From: Mesorhizobium sp. ORS 3324
GTDB taxonomy: Bacteria > Pseudomonadota > Alphaproteobacteria > Rhizobiales > Rhizobiaceae
Length of the DNA: 61,637 nt
Reading direction: 5' to 3'
Assembly: GCA_000824825.2 (NCBI GenBank)
Contig: LM655215.1
Location: 227 to 61,863 of the forward strand
How positions within the stretch are numbered: position 1 is the stretch's first letter; each line of letters begins with the position of its first letter. Shown here piece by piece: positions 21,517-30,538 of the stretch. The notes under the pieces were generated by a model. That model worked only from the letters and a program-made list of their open reading frames with translations, had not been told where the DNA came from and searched no databases. Position numbers and translations under genes: made by a program.

Positions 21517-23055
21517 TCAGCAACTCCGTTCGGATCTCTGCCAGCTGAGCGCAACGGCATGCTCAAACGCAGTGCAAAGCGTCATTCGCGACGGCAGGGC
21601 CTCGGGATTGCGGCCCAGAAAATCGGACCGAAAGTGCGAGCCGCGGCTTTCTTCGCGCCGAAATGCCGCGATCGCGATCAACAACGCCACCAGAGCCGGG
21701 TCGGCCGCGGCCGTTTCGCCGACCGCGATCGGCAGAAGGGTGGTGATCGCCTCGCCAAGCGCTTTGCCATTGCGAAAGATCCCGAGCGCATTCGAGACAA
21801 GTTGGCGGACAGATGAAGGGTCGGGTCGCACAGACACGGTTGCGGGAAGCCTGGGCCACTGCCAGCCGGCGCTGGTGCCGGCCACGCTTGCCGCCACCCA
21901 GGCAGCTGTTGTAACCGCTTCGGCCAGCGAGTTGCTGGCGAGGCGGTTGGCGCCGTGCAGTCCCGTGTGAGCCACTTCGCCGCACGCCCATAGGCCCGAG
22001 ACGGAACTGCGCCCTTCCGTGTCAACGGCCACGCCGCCCATGTGATAGTGAGCCGCAGGGCGCACGGGAATAGGCTCAACGGCCGGGTCGATGCCAGCCT
22101 GCTTGCACGCCGCATCGATCGCGGGAAAGCGTTTTGCGAATTTCTGCCCGAGGCATTGACGGGCATCGAGGTAGACGCGATGGCCAGCGGCGAGTTGATT
22201 GGCGATCGCCCGCGCAACCACGTCACGCGATGCGAATTCAGCGCCAGGGGTCGCGGCAAGAAAGCGGTGACCATATTCGTCGACCAGCACTGCGCCTTCG
22301 CCCCGCACGGCTTCGCTTATCAGCGGCATTGGCCGGCGCTGCGTGTCGAGCGCTGTCGGGTGGAACTGCACGAATTCCAGGTCGGCGAGCTCTGCGCCGG
22401 CACAGGCGGCCAGCGCCAGCCCGTGGCCAAACGAAGAAAGCGGGTTGGTCGTGTCGCAAAACAGGCCACCTATGCCGCCGGTCGCCAACACTACGCGGCG
22501 GGTGGGCAATGCGAACGCGCAGCTCTCAAGCACAGCCAGCACGCCAACGGTGCAGCCCTCGGCGACCACCAGGCGAAGGGCTGTTATCCCTTCCATGATT
22601 GTGATCGAACGGGTGCGCCGCGCCACGGCAAGCAGCGCATGAAATAACTGATGGCCTGTGGCGTCAGCGGCATGGACGACCCGGCGCCGTGAATGGGCTG
22701 CCTCGAGGCCCAGCCGCAGTTTCCCATCCAATGCGCGGTCGAAGGGAGCACCAAGACGAATGAGGTTCTCGACGGCGTGAGGGACGGCCTCGACCACTCG
22801 CCTGGCTATTTCTTCGTTGCAAAGCCCATCGCCAGCGGCAAGTGTATCGGCGAGGTGCAGGTCAGGGCTGTCGTCCTCGCCCAAGCTTGCCGCAAGCCCA
22901 CCCTGCGCGAGTGTGCTCGAGGCATCCGTACCAAGTGGCGTCCTGGAAAGGAGGACGACTGGTTGTGGCGCCAAATGCAGTGCCGTCATCAGTCCGGCCA
23001 GGCCAGCGCCGATGATGACCGGCGCCCCGCCAATGTCATGGACGTAGGTGGTCAT
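21517..23055 (-). CDS. nadB: L-aspartate oxidase NadB
   Basis: A 512-residue FAD enzyme oxidising aspartate to iminoaspartate for quinolinate synthesis. It has the FAD fingerprint PVIIGAGLAGLMTAL, the block SSTLAQGGLAA and the C-terminal GLWACGEVAHTGLHGANRLA typical of the succinate dehydrogenase/NadB superfamily. Overlaps nadA by four bases (ATGA) and abuts nadC, so the three form one operon. Confidence 0.96.
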   Translation of the reverse strand: MTTYVHDIGGAPVIIGAGLAGLMTALHLAPQPVVLLSRTPLGTDASSTLAQGGLAASLGEDDSPDLHLADTLAAGDGLCNEEIARRVVEAVPHAVENLIRLGAPFDRALDGKLRLGLEAAHSRRRVVHAADATGHQLFHALLAVARRTRSITIMEGITALRLVVAEGCTVGVLAVLESCAFALPTRRVVLATGGIGGLFCDTTNPLSSFGHGLALAACAGAELADLEFVQFHPTALDTQRRPMPLISEAVRGEGAVLVDEYGHRFLAATPGAEFASRDVVARAIANQLAAGHRVYLDARQCLGQKFAKRFPAIDAACKQAGIDPAVEPIPVRPAAHYHMGGVAVDTEGRSSVSGLWACGEVAHTGLHGANRLASNSLAEAVTTAAWVAASVAGTSAGWQWPRLPATVSVRPDPSSVRQLVSNALGIFRNGKALGEAITTLLPIAVGETAAADPALVALLIAIAAFRREESRGSHFRSDFLGRNPEALPSRMTLCTAFEHAVALSWQRSERSC

Positions 23056-24026
23056 ACGAAGAGCATGCGCTCGACGGCCCAGCGTGCCCGTTCAGCAACA
23101 CAGGGATCAATCGTGACGATGTGTCGGTTCTCCTCGAGCGCACTGCGGATATTGGCGAGCGTGATCCGCTTCATATGCGGGCACAAATTGCAGGGCCGGA
23201 TGAACTCGACATCTGGGTGCGCTAACGCGATGTTGTCACTCATCGAGCATTCCGTCATCAGCACGACACGTGGCGGCTTTTGCGTTTCGACATAGTCGGA
23301 CATGGCTGCGGTCGAGCCGGAAAAATCGGCTTCGGCCACCACGTCGGGCGGGCATTCGGGATGGGCCAGCACCGTCACGCCGGGGTGGTTTTCGCGCAAC
23401 TCGCGGATATCGGCCGGCGTAAAGCGCTCATGCACCTCGCAATGGCCTTGCCAGGCGATGATCTCGACGTCGGTCTGGGCGGCGATATTGTGGGCCAGAT
23501 ATTCGTCCGGCAACATAATCACCCGGGGGACGCCAAGAGATTCGATGACCGCCTTGGCGTTGCCTGATGTACAGCAGATGTCGGATTCGGCTTTCACTTC
23601 GGCCGACGTGTTGACATAGGTGACGATCGGCACGCCGGGATAACGCTGGCGCATCAAGCGCACGTCCTGGGCGGTGATCGAATCCGCCAGCGAGCAACCT
23701 GCGCCGAGATCCGGAATGAGCACCGTCTTGTCCGGATTGAGGAGCTTGGCCGTTTCAGCCATGAAATGCACGCCGGCCAACACAATGACTTGCGCCTCGA
23801 CCGTCATAGCCTTGCGAGCCAACGCCAAGCTGTCGCCGACGATATCGGCCACGCAGTGGAAGATTTCGGGTGTTTGATAGTTGTGGGCCAGGATGACGGC
23901 ATTTCGCTCGCGCTTGAGCGCCAAAATGGCCTCGATGTCATCGCTGAACGCTGCCCATTCCCCTGGTGGGATGACGCGCCAGACGCGCCGATAAAGAGAC
24001 GCGGCTGAAGGTAACGCCCCGCTCAT
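23052..24026 (-). CDS. nadA: Quinolinate synthase NadA
   Basis: A 324-residue [4Fe-4S] enzyme condensing iminoaspartate with dihydroxyacetone phosphate. Conserved pieces are ILAHNYQTPEI, the GVHFMAETAKLL block, CSLADSI, HPECPPDV and the late NLCPHMK. The ATG at 24026 follows GGAGGGG; an in-frame TTG four codons earlier is less likely. First structural gene of nadABC, immediately after a candidate operator. Confidence 0.96.
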   Translation of the reverse strand: MSGALPSAASLYRRVWRVIPPGEWAAFSDDIEAILALKRERNAVILAHNYQTPEIFHCVADIVGDSLALARKAMTVEAQVIVLAGVHFMAETAKLLNPDKTVLIPDLGAGCSLADSITAQDVRLMRQRYPGVPIVTYVNTSAEVKAESDICCTSGNAKAVIESLGVPRVIMLPDEYLAHNIAAQTDVEIIAWQGHCEVHERFTPADIRELRENHPGVTVLAHPECPPDVVAEADFSGSTAAMSDYVETQKPPRVVLMTECSMSDNIALAHPDVEFIRPCNLCPHMKRITLANIRSALEENRHIVTIDPCVAERARWAVERMLFV

Positions 24027-24035
24027 CGGCCCCTC

Positions 24036-24088
24036 CAATTATAATCCATCTGACTATAACGGATATATATCTATGCCGACTATAAGCG
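24036..24088. promoter_or_regulatory. Candidate NadQ operator/nadA promoter region
   Basis: The 64-bp gap between nadQ and nadA is very AT-rich and holds repeated GACTATAA units (24052 and 24078) plus TATAATCCATC. Such repeats next to a NAD-repressor gene are the expected binding site. The exact motif is inferred, not compared with a matrix. Confidence 0.5.
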
Positions 24089-24090
24089 TG

Positions 24091-25059
24091 TCAACCCCGC
24101 GCGACGGGCAATTTTGTGCCGACTATGGGCGTCTCGTCCAGGACAGCGTGGCGGAAGCGATAGAGCCTTGCCGGTCGCCCGCCCGTATCGACAGAAATCT
24201 CGCCGGTCTCCTCAACCAGTTCCTGCTGCTCTATGAGGCGACGAAAGTTCGGCTTGTTGATCAGCCTGCCGGCGAGCGCTTCGACGGTTCGTTGCAGCTG
24301 TAGCAAAGTGAATGACTGCGGCATCAGCTCAAAGACGACCGGCCGGTATTTGATCTTGGAGCGCAGTCGCGCAATGCCGGTCGCCACGATGCGACGGTGA
24401 TCGGCGACCATGGATTTGCTGGGCACCAGCGAAGGCCGCGTCGCGTCGCGCGCGCTTCCGGCCTCTTGGACCAGACCTGCTTCGTAGATTAACTCATAGC
24501 GCTGAAGCGCGAGTTCCTCATTCCAATGGCGGCCGTCGAAGCCGAAGGCTGTCGCTGTCCGCTGTCGACGTTCGCGTCTCGTCGCCGCGTCGCCGGCGCC
24601 GTCTGCCCATTCAATCAGTCGCGGCCGCAGGACGTCCAACTCTATCGGCGGCGTCCCGGAGCGGTGGTCCTCCCATGGAAAATATTCATACCAACTTCGC
24701 CAGCCGCATTTTGGCGAGCTCGCCGCCTGTTCCTTGCGCGTGAGCGCGAGATAGCTGATGGAGATAGCGCGCTGCCGGCGCCCGGAGCCGATGCGGTCTC
24801 GATCGGCGAAGGTGTAGAGCTGCTCAATATAGCCCAGCGGATGGCCGGTCTGCTGCTCCACCCATCCCCTCAACCCGGATTGCAGCGATCGGTGCTCAAG
24901 CGCAAATGGTCCGGAAGGTAGCGTATCCGCTTGCCCGATGGTGAGGACACAGGGTTCATTTTCGTTTACAGCGACGACAAAGGCGATCAGGTCCACTGTG
25001 ACTTCGTCGGCCTTTACGGCCGCTCGATCTTTCTTGGTTCCTTTTGCCTGTTTGTCCAT
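24091..25059 (-). CDS. nadQ: NadQ-type repressor of NAD biosynthesis
   Basis: A 322-residue protein with an N-terminal Nudix-like region (VDLIAFVVAVNENEPCVLTI, then LRGWVEQQTGHPLGYIEQLYTF) and a C-terminal winged helix (FTLLQLQRTVEALAGRLINK, NFRRLIEQQELVEETG). This two-part build is that of NadQ/COG4111 regulators, which in alphaproteobacteria control nadABC. Position next to nadABC supports the assignment. It reads in the same direction as nadA, 64 bp away. The ribosome site is weak. Confidence 0.82.
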   Translation of the reverse strand: MDKQAKGTKKDRAAVKADEVTVDLIAFVVAVNENEPCVLTIGQADTLPSGPFALEHRSLQSGLRGWVEQQTGHPLGYIEQLYTFADRDRIGSGRRQRAISISYLALTRKEQAASSPKCGWRSWYEYFPWEDHRSGTPPIELDVLRPRLIEWADGAGDAATRRERRQRTATAFGFDGRHWNEELALQRYELIYEAGLVQEAGSARDATRPSLVPSKSMVADHRRIVATGIARLRSKIKYRPVVFELMPQSFTLLQLQRTVEALAGRLINKPNFRRLIEQQELVEETGEISVDTGGRPARLYRFRHAVLDETPIVGTKLPVARG

Positions 25060-25228
25060 GGTGGCGAAAGCGGTTGGTAGGCCGGGTGCCTTAATCGATT
25101 TAATTTAAACGCAGCTGTCTGCACGTCAACACCGCGCAGCTCCACGCTTTTTTAGCTCTTCGCATTTGCACAAGAACGTGCCAAACGCGACACCTGCGGT
25201 GGGTGACGTCGGGGAAGGAAGGCATGCA

Positions 25229-26187
25229 TTGAGCACAGCAGGTGATTCGAGGGCGATTACACCGCCCGATATTCGGGCCCGTAAGGGTGGCGTCCCCCTG
25301 GTGTGCCTGACGGCCTATACGACGCCCATTGCAAGACTGGTCGATCGACATTGCGACATCGTTCTTGTCGGCGACAGCGTGGGCATGGTGCTGCACGGCC
25401 TGCCGTCGACGCTCGGCGTCACCCTCGACATGATGATCATGCATGCCAAGCCGTGCGCGGTGGCCTGGAGAAGGCGCTGATGGTTGTTGACCTGCCGTTC
25501 GGCTCTTATGAGGAAAGTCCCGAGCAGGCGTTCCGCAACGCGGCTCGTTTAATGGCTGAGACCGGCTGCGCGGCTGTCAAGTTGGAGGGCGGCGAGGCGA
25601 TGGCCGCTACTATCCAATTCCTCGGTGCTCGTGGCATCCCTGTCATGGCTCATATCGGCCTGACGCCGCAGGCAGTCAACGCTTTCGGCGGCTACCGCGT
25701 GCAGGGCAGGGGAGAGGACGCCGAGCGGATCAGGCGCGACGCGATATCGGTCGCGCAAGCCGGGGCCTTTTCGGTCGTGCTTGAAAAGGTGCCAGAGCAG
25801 CTCGCGCGCCGCATCACCAGCGAGATTGGCATCCCAACCATCGGCATCGGCGCCTCACCGGCCTGCGACGGCCAGATCCTGGTGAGTGACGACATGCTCG
25901 GCCTGTTTTCCCCATTCAGGCCGAAATTCGTCAAGCGCTACGCAGAACTCGGTGACCAGGCCGGCGCCGCGATCGCGGCCTATGCGGATGAGGTGCGCAA
26001 GCGGCGCTTCCCTGCTGCCGAGCACGTCTTTGCCGATGCGCCCAAAGATGCTGACGCTGACGCGACAGGAGCGGAGGAGCCGCATGAGCGTGCCGCCGCG
26101 AAAGGCGTGTCGAAGAATACTGGGCTGATCGGGTGGCCAATCTTCGCAATCGGGTGCGGCACGCGATCCATCATTGCCGCCACCTAA
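25229..26187 (+). pseudogene. panB: Ketopantoate hydroxymethyltransferase PanB, frameshifted
   Basis: The first 74 or so codons (PPDIRARKGGVPLVCLTAYT, VLVGDSVGMVLHG) and the remainder (GLEKALMVVDLPFGSYEESP, AVKLEGG, HIGLTPQ, TIGIGASPACDGQILV) are clear PanB but in different frames. A single base appears missing after AAG at about 25450, where GCCAAGGCCGTG would be expected. The likely start is TTG at 25229 after GGGGAAGGAAGG. The C-terminus is extended by about 40 residues. Either a true mutation or a sequencing error; no panC is in the window. Confidence 0.88.
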
Positions 26188-26261
26188 TGGGCGGTGGCTC
26201 AGAGAGATCCTGATGTTTGGTGAGGGAAGCAGTATCTAACTGCGTTTCCTGATGAGGGAAA

Positions 26262-26276
26262 TTGTGCGTTGCACAA
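26262..26276. repeat. Perfect palindrome TTGTGC-GTT-GCACAA
   Basis: A 6-3-6 inverted repeat about 115 bp upstream of the dioxygenase-like gene. Its symmetry suits a dimeric regulator site, but no regulator is identified. Confidence 0.4.
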
Positions 26277-26389
26277 AACTTGACGCGTGGCTAGCGTTCT
26301 TCCGCTGCGGGAATCGGGTTTGGGTAATACGTGACGAAGCAGTGAGAACCAATGCTTCGTCGAAAGTGCATTCATACCTGAGGATCCTG

Positions 26390-27364
26390 ATGACCGTTAC
26401 GAATACCGACAAAGCCGGCGCTACAAATCTCGAAGCAATCGCACGAAACGGCAGTATGCTACGTCGCATGGCCGTGCGCATTCCGACATATCTGTCGGAT
26501 CTTCGCGAGAATCCAGCGTGGCTGCCGATGTTCGTGCTCGCCCGCACTATGCCGGCACGGAGAATGCACTGGCTTGGTGCAAAGCCTGTTCGAGCGTCGC
26601 AGAAAAGGCGCGAAACAATGTTTGTCGGCGTCAATCGCCGGGACGTTGTCGATGCGCTGCAGTCGGATGGGCTTTTTTCCGGACTCGTCTTGCCCAAATT
26701 TATCCATGAGGAGATTGCAGCTTTCGTCCGATGCACACCTTGCTTTGGAAATTTCGATCGCCGTTTCGAATTCATGCCGACGGAGCATGCACAGGCTGAA
26801 GCTCGGTTCGGCCGTCCCTTGCTCAGCGGCCACTATTTCGAGCGCATTCTCGGCTGCAAGGCGGCAGTTGCCATCCAAAACGATCCGTTGCTCATGGATA
26901 TCGCTCAACACTATCTGGGCGGCCAGGCGAAACTGATCACCACGCGCGTTTGGTGGAGCTTCCCCACCACCCAGGCCTCCGACGCAGACAAGAACCTGGC
27001 ATCACTCGGCAAATACCACTTCGATCTTGATGACTGGCGGATGTTGAAGTTCTTCTTTTACCTACTGCCGGTAGACGAGGGCACCGGCCCGCATGTCTAT
27101 GTCCGCGGCAGTCACAAGCGACGCGCGCTCAAGCATCAACTGACGCTTCTCGTCGGCCATCCCGCAGAAGAGGTACTGGGCGTCTATGGCGAGCAAAGCG
27201 CCGTGACACTTACCGGAGAGGCAGGGCTTGGTTTCGTCGAGGATCCGTTCGGCTTCCACATGGGCACCGTACCGGCGCACAGCCCGAGGCTGATGATGGA
27301 AGTCGGCTTCGGCGTTTCGCCGCCCTCGCGGCGACGCTTCCACGGCGAACCGGTTATTCGCTGA
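26390..27364 (+). CDS. Phytanoyl-CoA dioxygenase (PhyH)-like oxygenase
   Basis: A 324-residue protein resembling Fe(II)/2-oxoglutarate oxygenases of the PhyH type. The likely iron site is HFD in KYHFDLDDWRMLKFFFYL with a distal histidine in the later TVPAHSPRLMMEVGF segment; GPHVYVRGSHKRR is the characteristic conserved stretch. The substrate is unknown. Start at 26390 follows GAGGATCC; the frame is open earlier but without a ribosome site. It stands alone on the plus strand. Confidence 0.75.
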   Translation: MTVTNTDKAGATNLEAIARNGSMLRRMAVRIPTYLSDLRENPAWLPMFVLARTMPARRMHWLGAKPVRASQKRRETMFVGVNRRDVVDALQSDGLFSGLVLPKFIHEEIAAFVRCTPCFGNFDRRFEFMPTEHAQAEARFGRPLLSGHYFERILGCKAAVAIQNDPLLMDIAQHYLGGQAKLITTRVWWSFPTTQASDADKNLASLGKYHFDLDDWRMLKFFFYLLPVDEGTGPHVYVRGSHKRRALKHQLTLLVGHPAEEVLGVYGEQSAVTLTGEAGLGFVEDPFGFHMGTVPAHSPRLMMEVGFGVSPPSRRRFHGEPVIR

Positions 27365-27883
27365 TTTAGGCCAAGTCCCGAAACAGCTTTCCCAACCGAA
27401 GATCATTGCCTGGCAGGCAATAAGCAATGGCGCCACCCCGGAAACAACCAGCGTCCACGGTCGGGCGTTTTCCGCCACATGGTGCCATTGCAATCCTGCC
27501 ATCACCGAAGTCCGAGAAAGGAGACGAGTGGTAATATGTCCCGGCGCCAACGGCGCTATACCCGTCGAAGACCCTGACCGGGATAGTTCGGCTGCCAAGG
27601 TTTCAACTTCGCATTCTAGGATCGCGGCTAGCATCAGCCGAGAAATGGGGCCGTGGCCGTTTTCGGGTAGTATTCAGAAACTCTAAGCGGCCTACATGCG
27701 TTGGGCGGCAATAGTCTTGACCCTTCCCAACGCCCCGCCGATTGCCTATGCATCGGAGTGAACTTTTTCAAAAATTCTATGGCTCTGACGCAGGCATCCG
27801 GCGACCCGCCGGGCGGTCGACCGGCTCGGGTCGGTTCAGCCGCCAATCAAGCCAAACAGGGCCACGAGCTGGGGTATTGATGT
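27365..27883. other. Intergenic, nothing recognised
   Basis: No supported gene. TGGCAGGcaatAAGCA near 27413 has sigma-54 spacing but a poor -12 box and no gene after it. Confidence 0.45.
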
Positions 27884-28162
27884 TCAACTCACTTGCAAAT
27901 TCTCCACTCGTGACGCAACGCCCATCATCTCGGCCTCCTCAAGAATTCCCACAGGCAGGGACAATGATTTCACGATGCGATCCCGATAGCCCTTGTTGTA
28001 CCTTAAGCCCGACTCGATGTTTTGGATTTCCTCAGTGGCTAACCCGCTCGTCACCGCCACGTCTTCGATCGAATATCCAAGGTGTTCACGATAAGCGCGA
28101 ATGACGTGCACCCCCTCTGACATAGCCACCAAAACCGGCTCGGGAATGCGTGAATCCTTCAT
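27884..28162 (-). CDS. Small helix-turn-helix (XRE-like) regulator
   Basis: A 92-residue DNA-binding protein. The helix-turn-helix is YREHLGYSIEDVAVTSGLAT followed by EEIQNIESG, the usual XRE layout, and the tail SLSLPVGILEE is also common in such proteins. ATG follows GGAGG. It is divergent from the sigma-54 promoter at 28.4 kb. Target unknown. Confidence 0.75.
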   Translation of the reverse strand: MKDSRIPEPVLVAMSEGVHVIRAYREHLGYSIEDVAVTSGLATEEIQNIESGLRYNKGYRDRIVKSLSLPVGILEEAEMMGVASRVENLQVS

Positions 28163-28312
28163 AGAAACCTCCAAGAAGACTAGGGTGCCGGATGATCGGG
28201 AGACTCCTTCCCGATCTGCCCCTCCCAGACGCGCAATTCTCAAGGAGGACTCACGTATCCGGCGCTAAAGCGGGTCACAGCGTTTTGTGAGAGTCCGATT
28301 AACGACAATCTG

Positions 28313-28328
28313 TGTTCAGGTCCAGACA
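28313..28328. promoter_or_regulatory. NifA-type upstream activator site
   Basis: TGTtcaggtccagACA is an exact TGT-N10-ACA, 72 bp upstream of the -24 box at 28401. Confidence 0.65.
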
Positions 28329-28400
28329 CCCTGGGGGTCAGGATCAAGCCGGCCAGGGGCGAATCCGCCGATTTGTGGTCGCTGCTCACAACCCTCTTGG

Positions 28401-28416
28401 TGGCATGCCAATTGCA
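28401..28416 (+). promoter_or_regulatory. Sigma-54 promoter
   Basis: TGGCATGccaaTTGCA is a full -24/-12 match with GG-N10-GC spacing, pointing to the gene at 28641. Confidence 0.85.
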
Positions 28417-28640
28417 TAGTCACAGCCATGATACGCATCCCGACATTGCCGTCGCGCAGGTAACCCAGGAGTTCACATAACGTTCGTCCGAACGCAATCT
28501 GCTGCGCATCCCGTGGGACGCCCAGCTCCGTTGGATGTTGCTGCGCTTGGCAGACAGGATCGCTATCCCGCAGATCGCTTTCAGGCTGTCAGCTAGGGCT
28601 GCCATGACGATTCCCGTAAAACAAACATTCAGGAGAACTC

Positions 28641-29009
28641 ATGAATCGACCATATGAATATCTGCTTCGCCGGCTCTCCCGGCGGGAAATAACACCAGAT
28701 CCTCTTCAAATCCGTGTTGATCAAAAAGGAAAACGAAAGATGCCTACCTCAAAAGAAGACAATGTAGGGCTCTTGAGGCTCCTCAAATTGTGGTCTAACT
28801 GGCCGCGAACGATACTTGCTGCCACGGCCTTGGCCATTATAATGACCGCTCCAGCTACAGCAGTCCCCCAAGGCGCTGACAAGCACAAGTCCGAACATAG
28901 CTTGGTCGTTGAAGGCTGGCTGAGTTGTATACTTGGGGCATTGTGCATTGACGATCCAGAGGTCCTCGATCACCGGCGGTCACCTGGCCCGCTTGATGCA
29001 CGGCGATGA
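28641..29009 (+). CDS. Small membrane or secreted protein, C-terminus disturbed
   Basis: A 122-residue frame after AGGAGAAC. An internal ATG at 28740 preceded by AAAAGGAAAACG could be the true start. From there the protein has a basic segment and a hydrophobic stretch (TILAATALAIIMTAPATAV), an export signal or membrane anchor. The last 25 residues are arginine-rich and run into an IS1380 remnant, so the natural end may have been lost. It is the first gene after a perfect sigma-54/NifA promoter. Function unknown. Confidence 0.5.
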   Translation: MNRPYEYLLRRLSRREITPDPLQIRVDQKGKRKMPTSKEDNVGLLRLLKLWSNWPRTILAATALAIIMTAPATAVPQGADKHKSEHSLVVEGWLSCILGALCIDDPEVLDHRRSPGPLDARR

Positions 29010-29537
29010 GCTTTCGGCGGCCTGAGGTGGCGCTCTGGTCGCCATTGCGGTACGTTTTGACGCCCCGTCGGGCGCCGGGGTTGATCCGCCGGTGATGGCA
29101 GGCGGGGCTTTGCGGCGCGTTCGTTTCGGGGTTCCCCTCGTTTATGTCGCGAGTTGCAGGATGAGGACGATGCGCAGGATGCGCCGGTCCGAGCAGAATG
29201 CTGGCAGTGCAGGCGGGGATTTGGGTCTTCGTTTCGACCACACGCGCGGCGATCATGATGAGGCGCAAACGCAGCGTGTCGAGTCGGGCGACGGCAGAGC
29301 TCGTTTCGGCATCGCGGCGCGCAAGCCCCGCATAAGCCAGTTGGCGCCGGCATGCAGGAACAGCCGGAACTGGTTAGCCGTCGCTCTTGAGGAGGATGTG
29401 CGGTGGCCAGTGAGATGCGTCTTCCAGGACTTGATGTGGTTTTCGGCCGCGCCGCGCCGGCAGTATTCGCCACTGTTGGACGACGGCATGCCGCCGTCGA
29501 AACGGGCAATCACGGACTTGCCTGTGACAGATGACAA
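28985..29537 (-). mobile_element. IS1380-family transposase remnant
   Basis: Minus-strand frames contain ENHIKSWKTHLTGHRTSSSR and NQFRLFLHAGANWLMRGLRA followed, after a shift, by LRLIMIAARVVETKTQI. These are the C-terminal part of IS1380 transposases. The N-terminal half and DDE region are absent and the reading is broken at least once, so the element is dead. It interrupts or abuts the gene at 28641. Confidence 0.7.
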
Positions 29538-29640
29538 ACCGCTCAGAGGCGGTAGGAGTGGGGTCTCCGGAAATAATTAGAATTGGCGTAAGCGACCAAT
29601 CCCACGGCGTTTCAACGGCTTTCACCACCTCCGCCAACCC

Positions 29641-30270
29641 TTATGAATCAGGCTGCTTGATCGGCAAATGTCCGGCCTCCCGCAAGGCGCCTAGGAAGAG
29701 AGTGGCATGGTCGTCGACACTAATCTTTGCCTGCATCGACAGGGGCATGCCGGTCCAATTCTCCAGTGGCGCGGTCAAACCCAAGAAAATTCCGTCGACC
29801 ATGCAATGGCGGATAGCAACGCCTTGTATGTCCAAAGCCAGCACGCCCGTCCGGTCACTTGGATATCGGATGGCCGCGATCCGCTGGACCGCCGCGTCAC
29901 CGTCCACCCGCACGTCGAAAAGCAGGATACCGCGGCTCCTGGCGGCTATCGCCGCTGCCTTTTCAGTGAAGCCTATGGAGAGCGCGCCGACACTTTCGAC
30001 CGCCATCTGGAATACCAGCGAATCCAGTTCATCCGCAGCCATGGCGGGTAATTGCGCGCAACACGGAGGTGATTGCAACGACGCACACGGCTTGTTCACA
30101 GATGTCGGCCCACGCCCGATCATTTGGTTTCGGTGACGCTCGGCCATTGACCCGCGTGTGCTCCGATTCGAATCAATCTCGGGCAAAAGGCGCGGGCTGG
30201 TAATGACGTTGGGCTTCCGCTCGAGGCCCATTAACAAACTCGGTTCCTTAGGTCCTCGAAGTTCGGCCAC
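29641..30270 (-). CDS. Hypothetical protein, possibly truncated
   Basis: A 209-residue frame. The last 130 residues look protein-like (LDSLVFQMAVESVGALSIGF, then LDIQGVAIRHCMVDGIFLGL, then DDHATLFLGALREAG), while the first 75 are basic and of low quality. The real start may lie near 30045 (MAADELDS). I do not recognise the family. It lies between the IS1380 remnant and queC, so it may be an old fragment. Confidence 0.35.
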   Translation of the reverse strand: MAELRGPKEPSLLMGLERKPNVITSPRLLPEIDSNRSTRGSMAERHRNQMIGRGPTSVNKPCASLQSPPCCAQLPAMAADELDSLVFQMAVESVGALSIGFTEKAAAIAARSRGILLFDVRVDGDAAVQRIAAIRYPSDRTGVLALDIQGVAIRHCMVDGIFLGLTAPLENWTGMPLSMQAKISVDDHATLFLGALREAGHLPIKQPDS

Positions 30271-30496
30271 CTGGCGCTTGATCGAAGCGTCGAGAAGCTT
30301 GTTTCTGAAGGTCCGGCCTCTTTCAGAGCCTATTTTGTTATGCCTGGATCTTGGACATGCAGTGAAGTGGGCCGTCTAACAGTTTTTCGTGTTTCTTGCA
30401 GGCTCAACCCGCTTGAGCACAGCGGCACGTCAGCGCATCAAATTCGTCCTCAGTTCACAAACGAGGCTCCCTGGGGTACTGGGAGAGCAGAGAAAT

Positions 30497-30530
30497 CTCC
30501 GGTCGCAGCCTACCCGGTCAAAACAGGAAA
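30497..30530 (+). promoter_or_regulatory. Candidate preQ1-I-like riboswitch before queC
   Basis: CCGGT at 30499 can pair with the ACCCGG at 30512-30517 (one bulge), the loop contains CCT (30509-30511) able to pair with AGG of the queC ribosome site (30525-30527), and an A-rich TCAAAACA joins them. This is the H-type pseudoknot layout of preQ1-I aptamers. The stem is short, so confidence is limited. Confidence 0.35.
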
Positions 30531-30538
30531 CCCCAACG

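Noticed and set aside
25164..25184. TGGCACG on the minus strand upstream of nadQ
   Set aside because: The -24 box is perfect but the spacing to GC is 11 rather than 10, which sigma-54 does not tolerate well.
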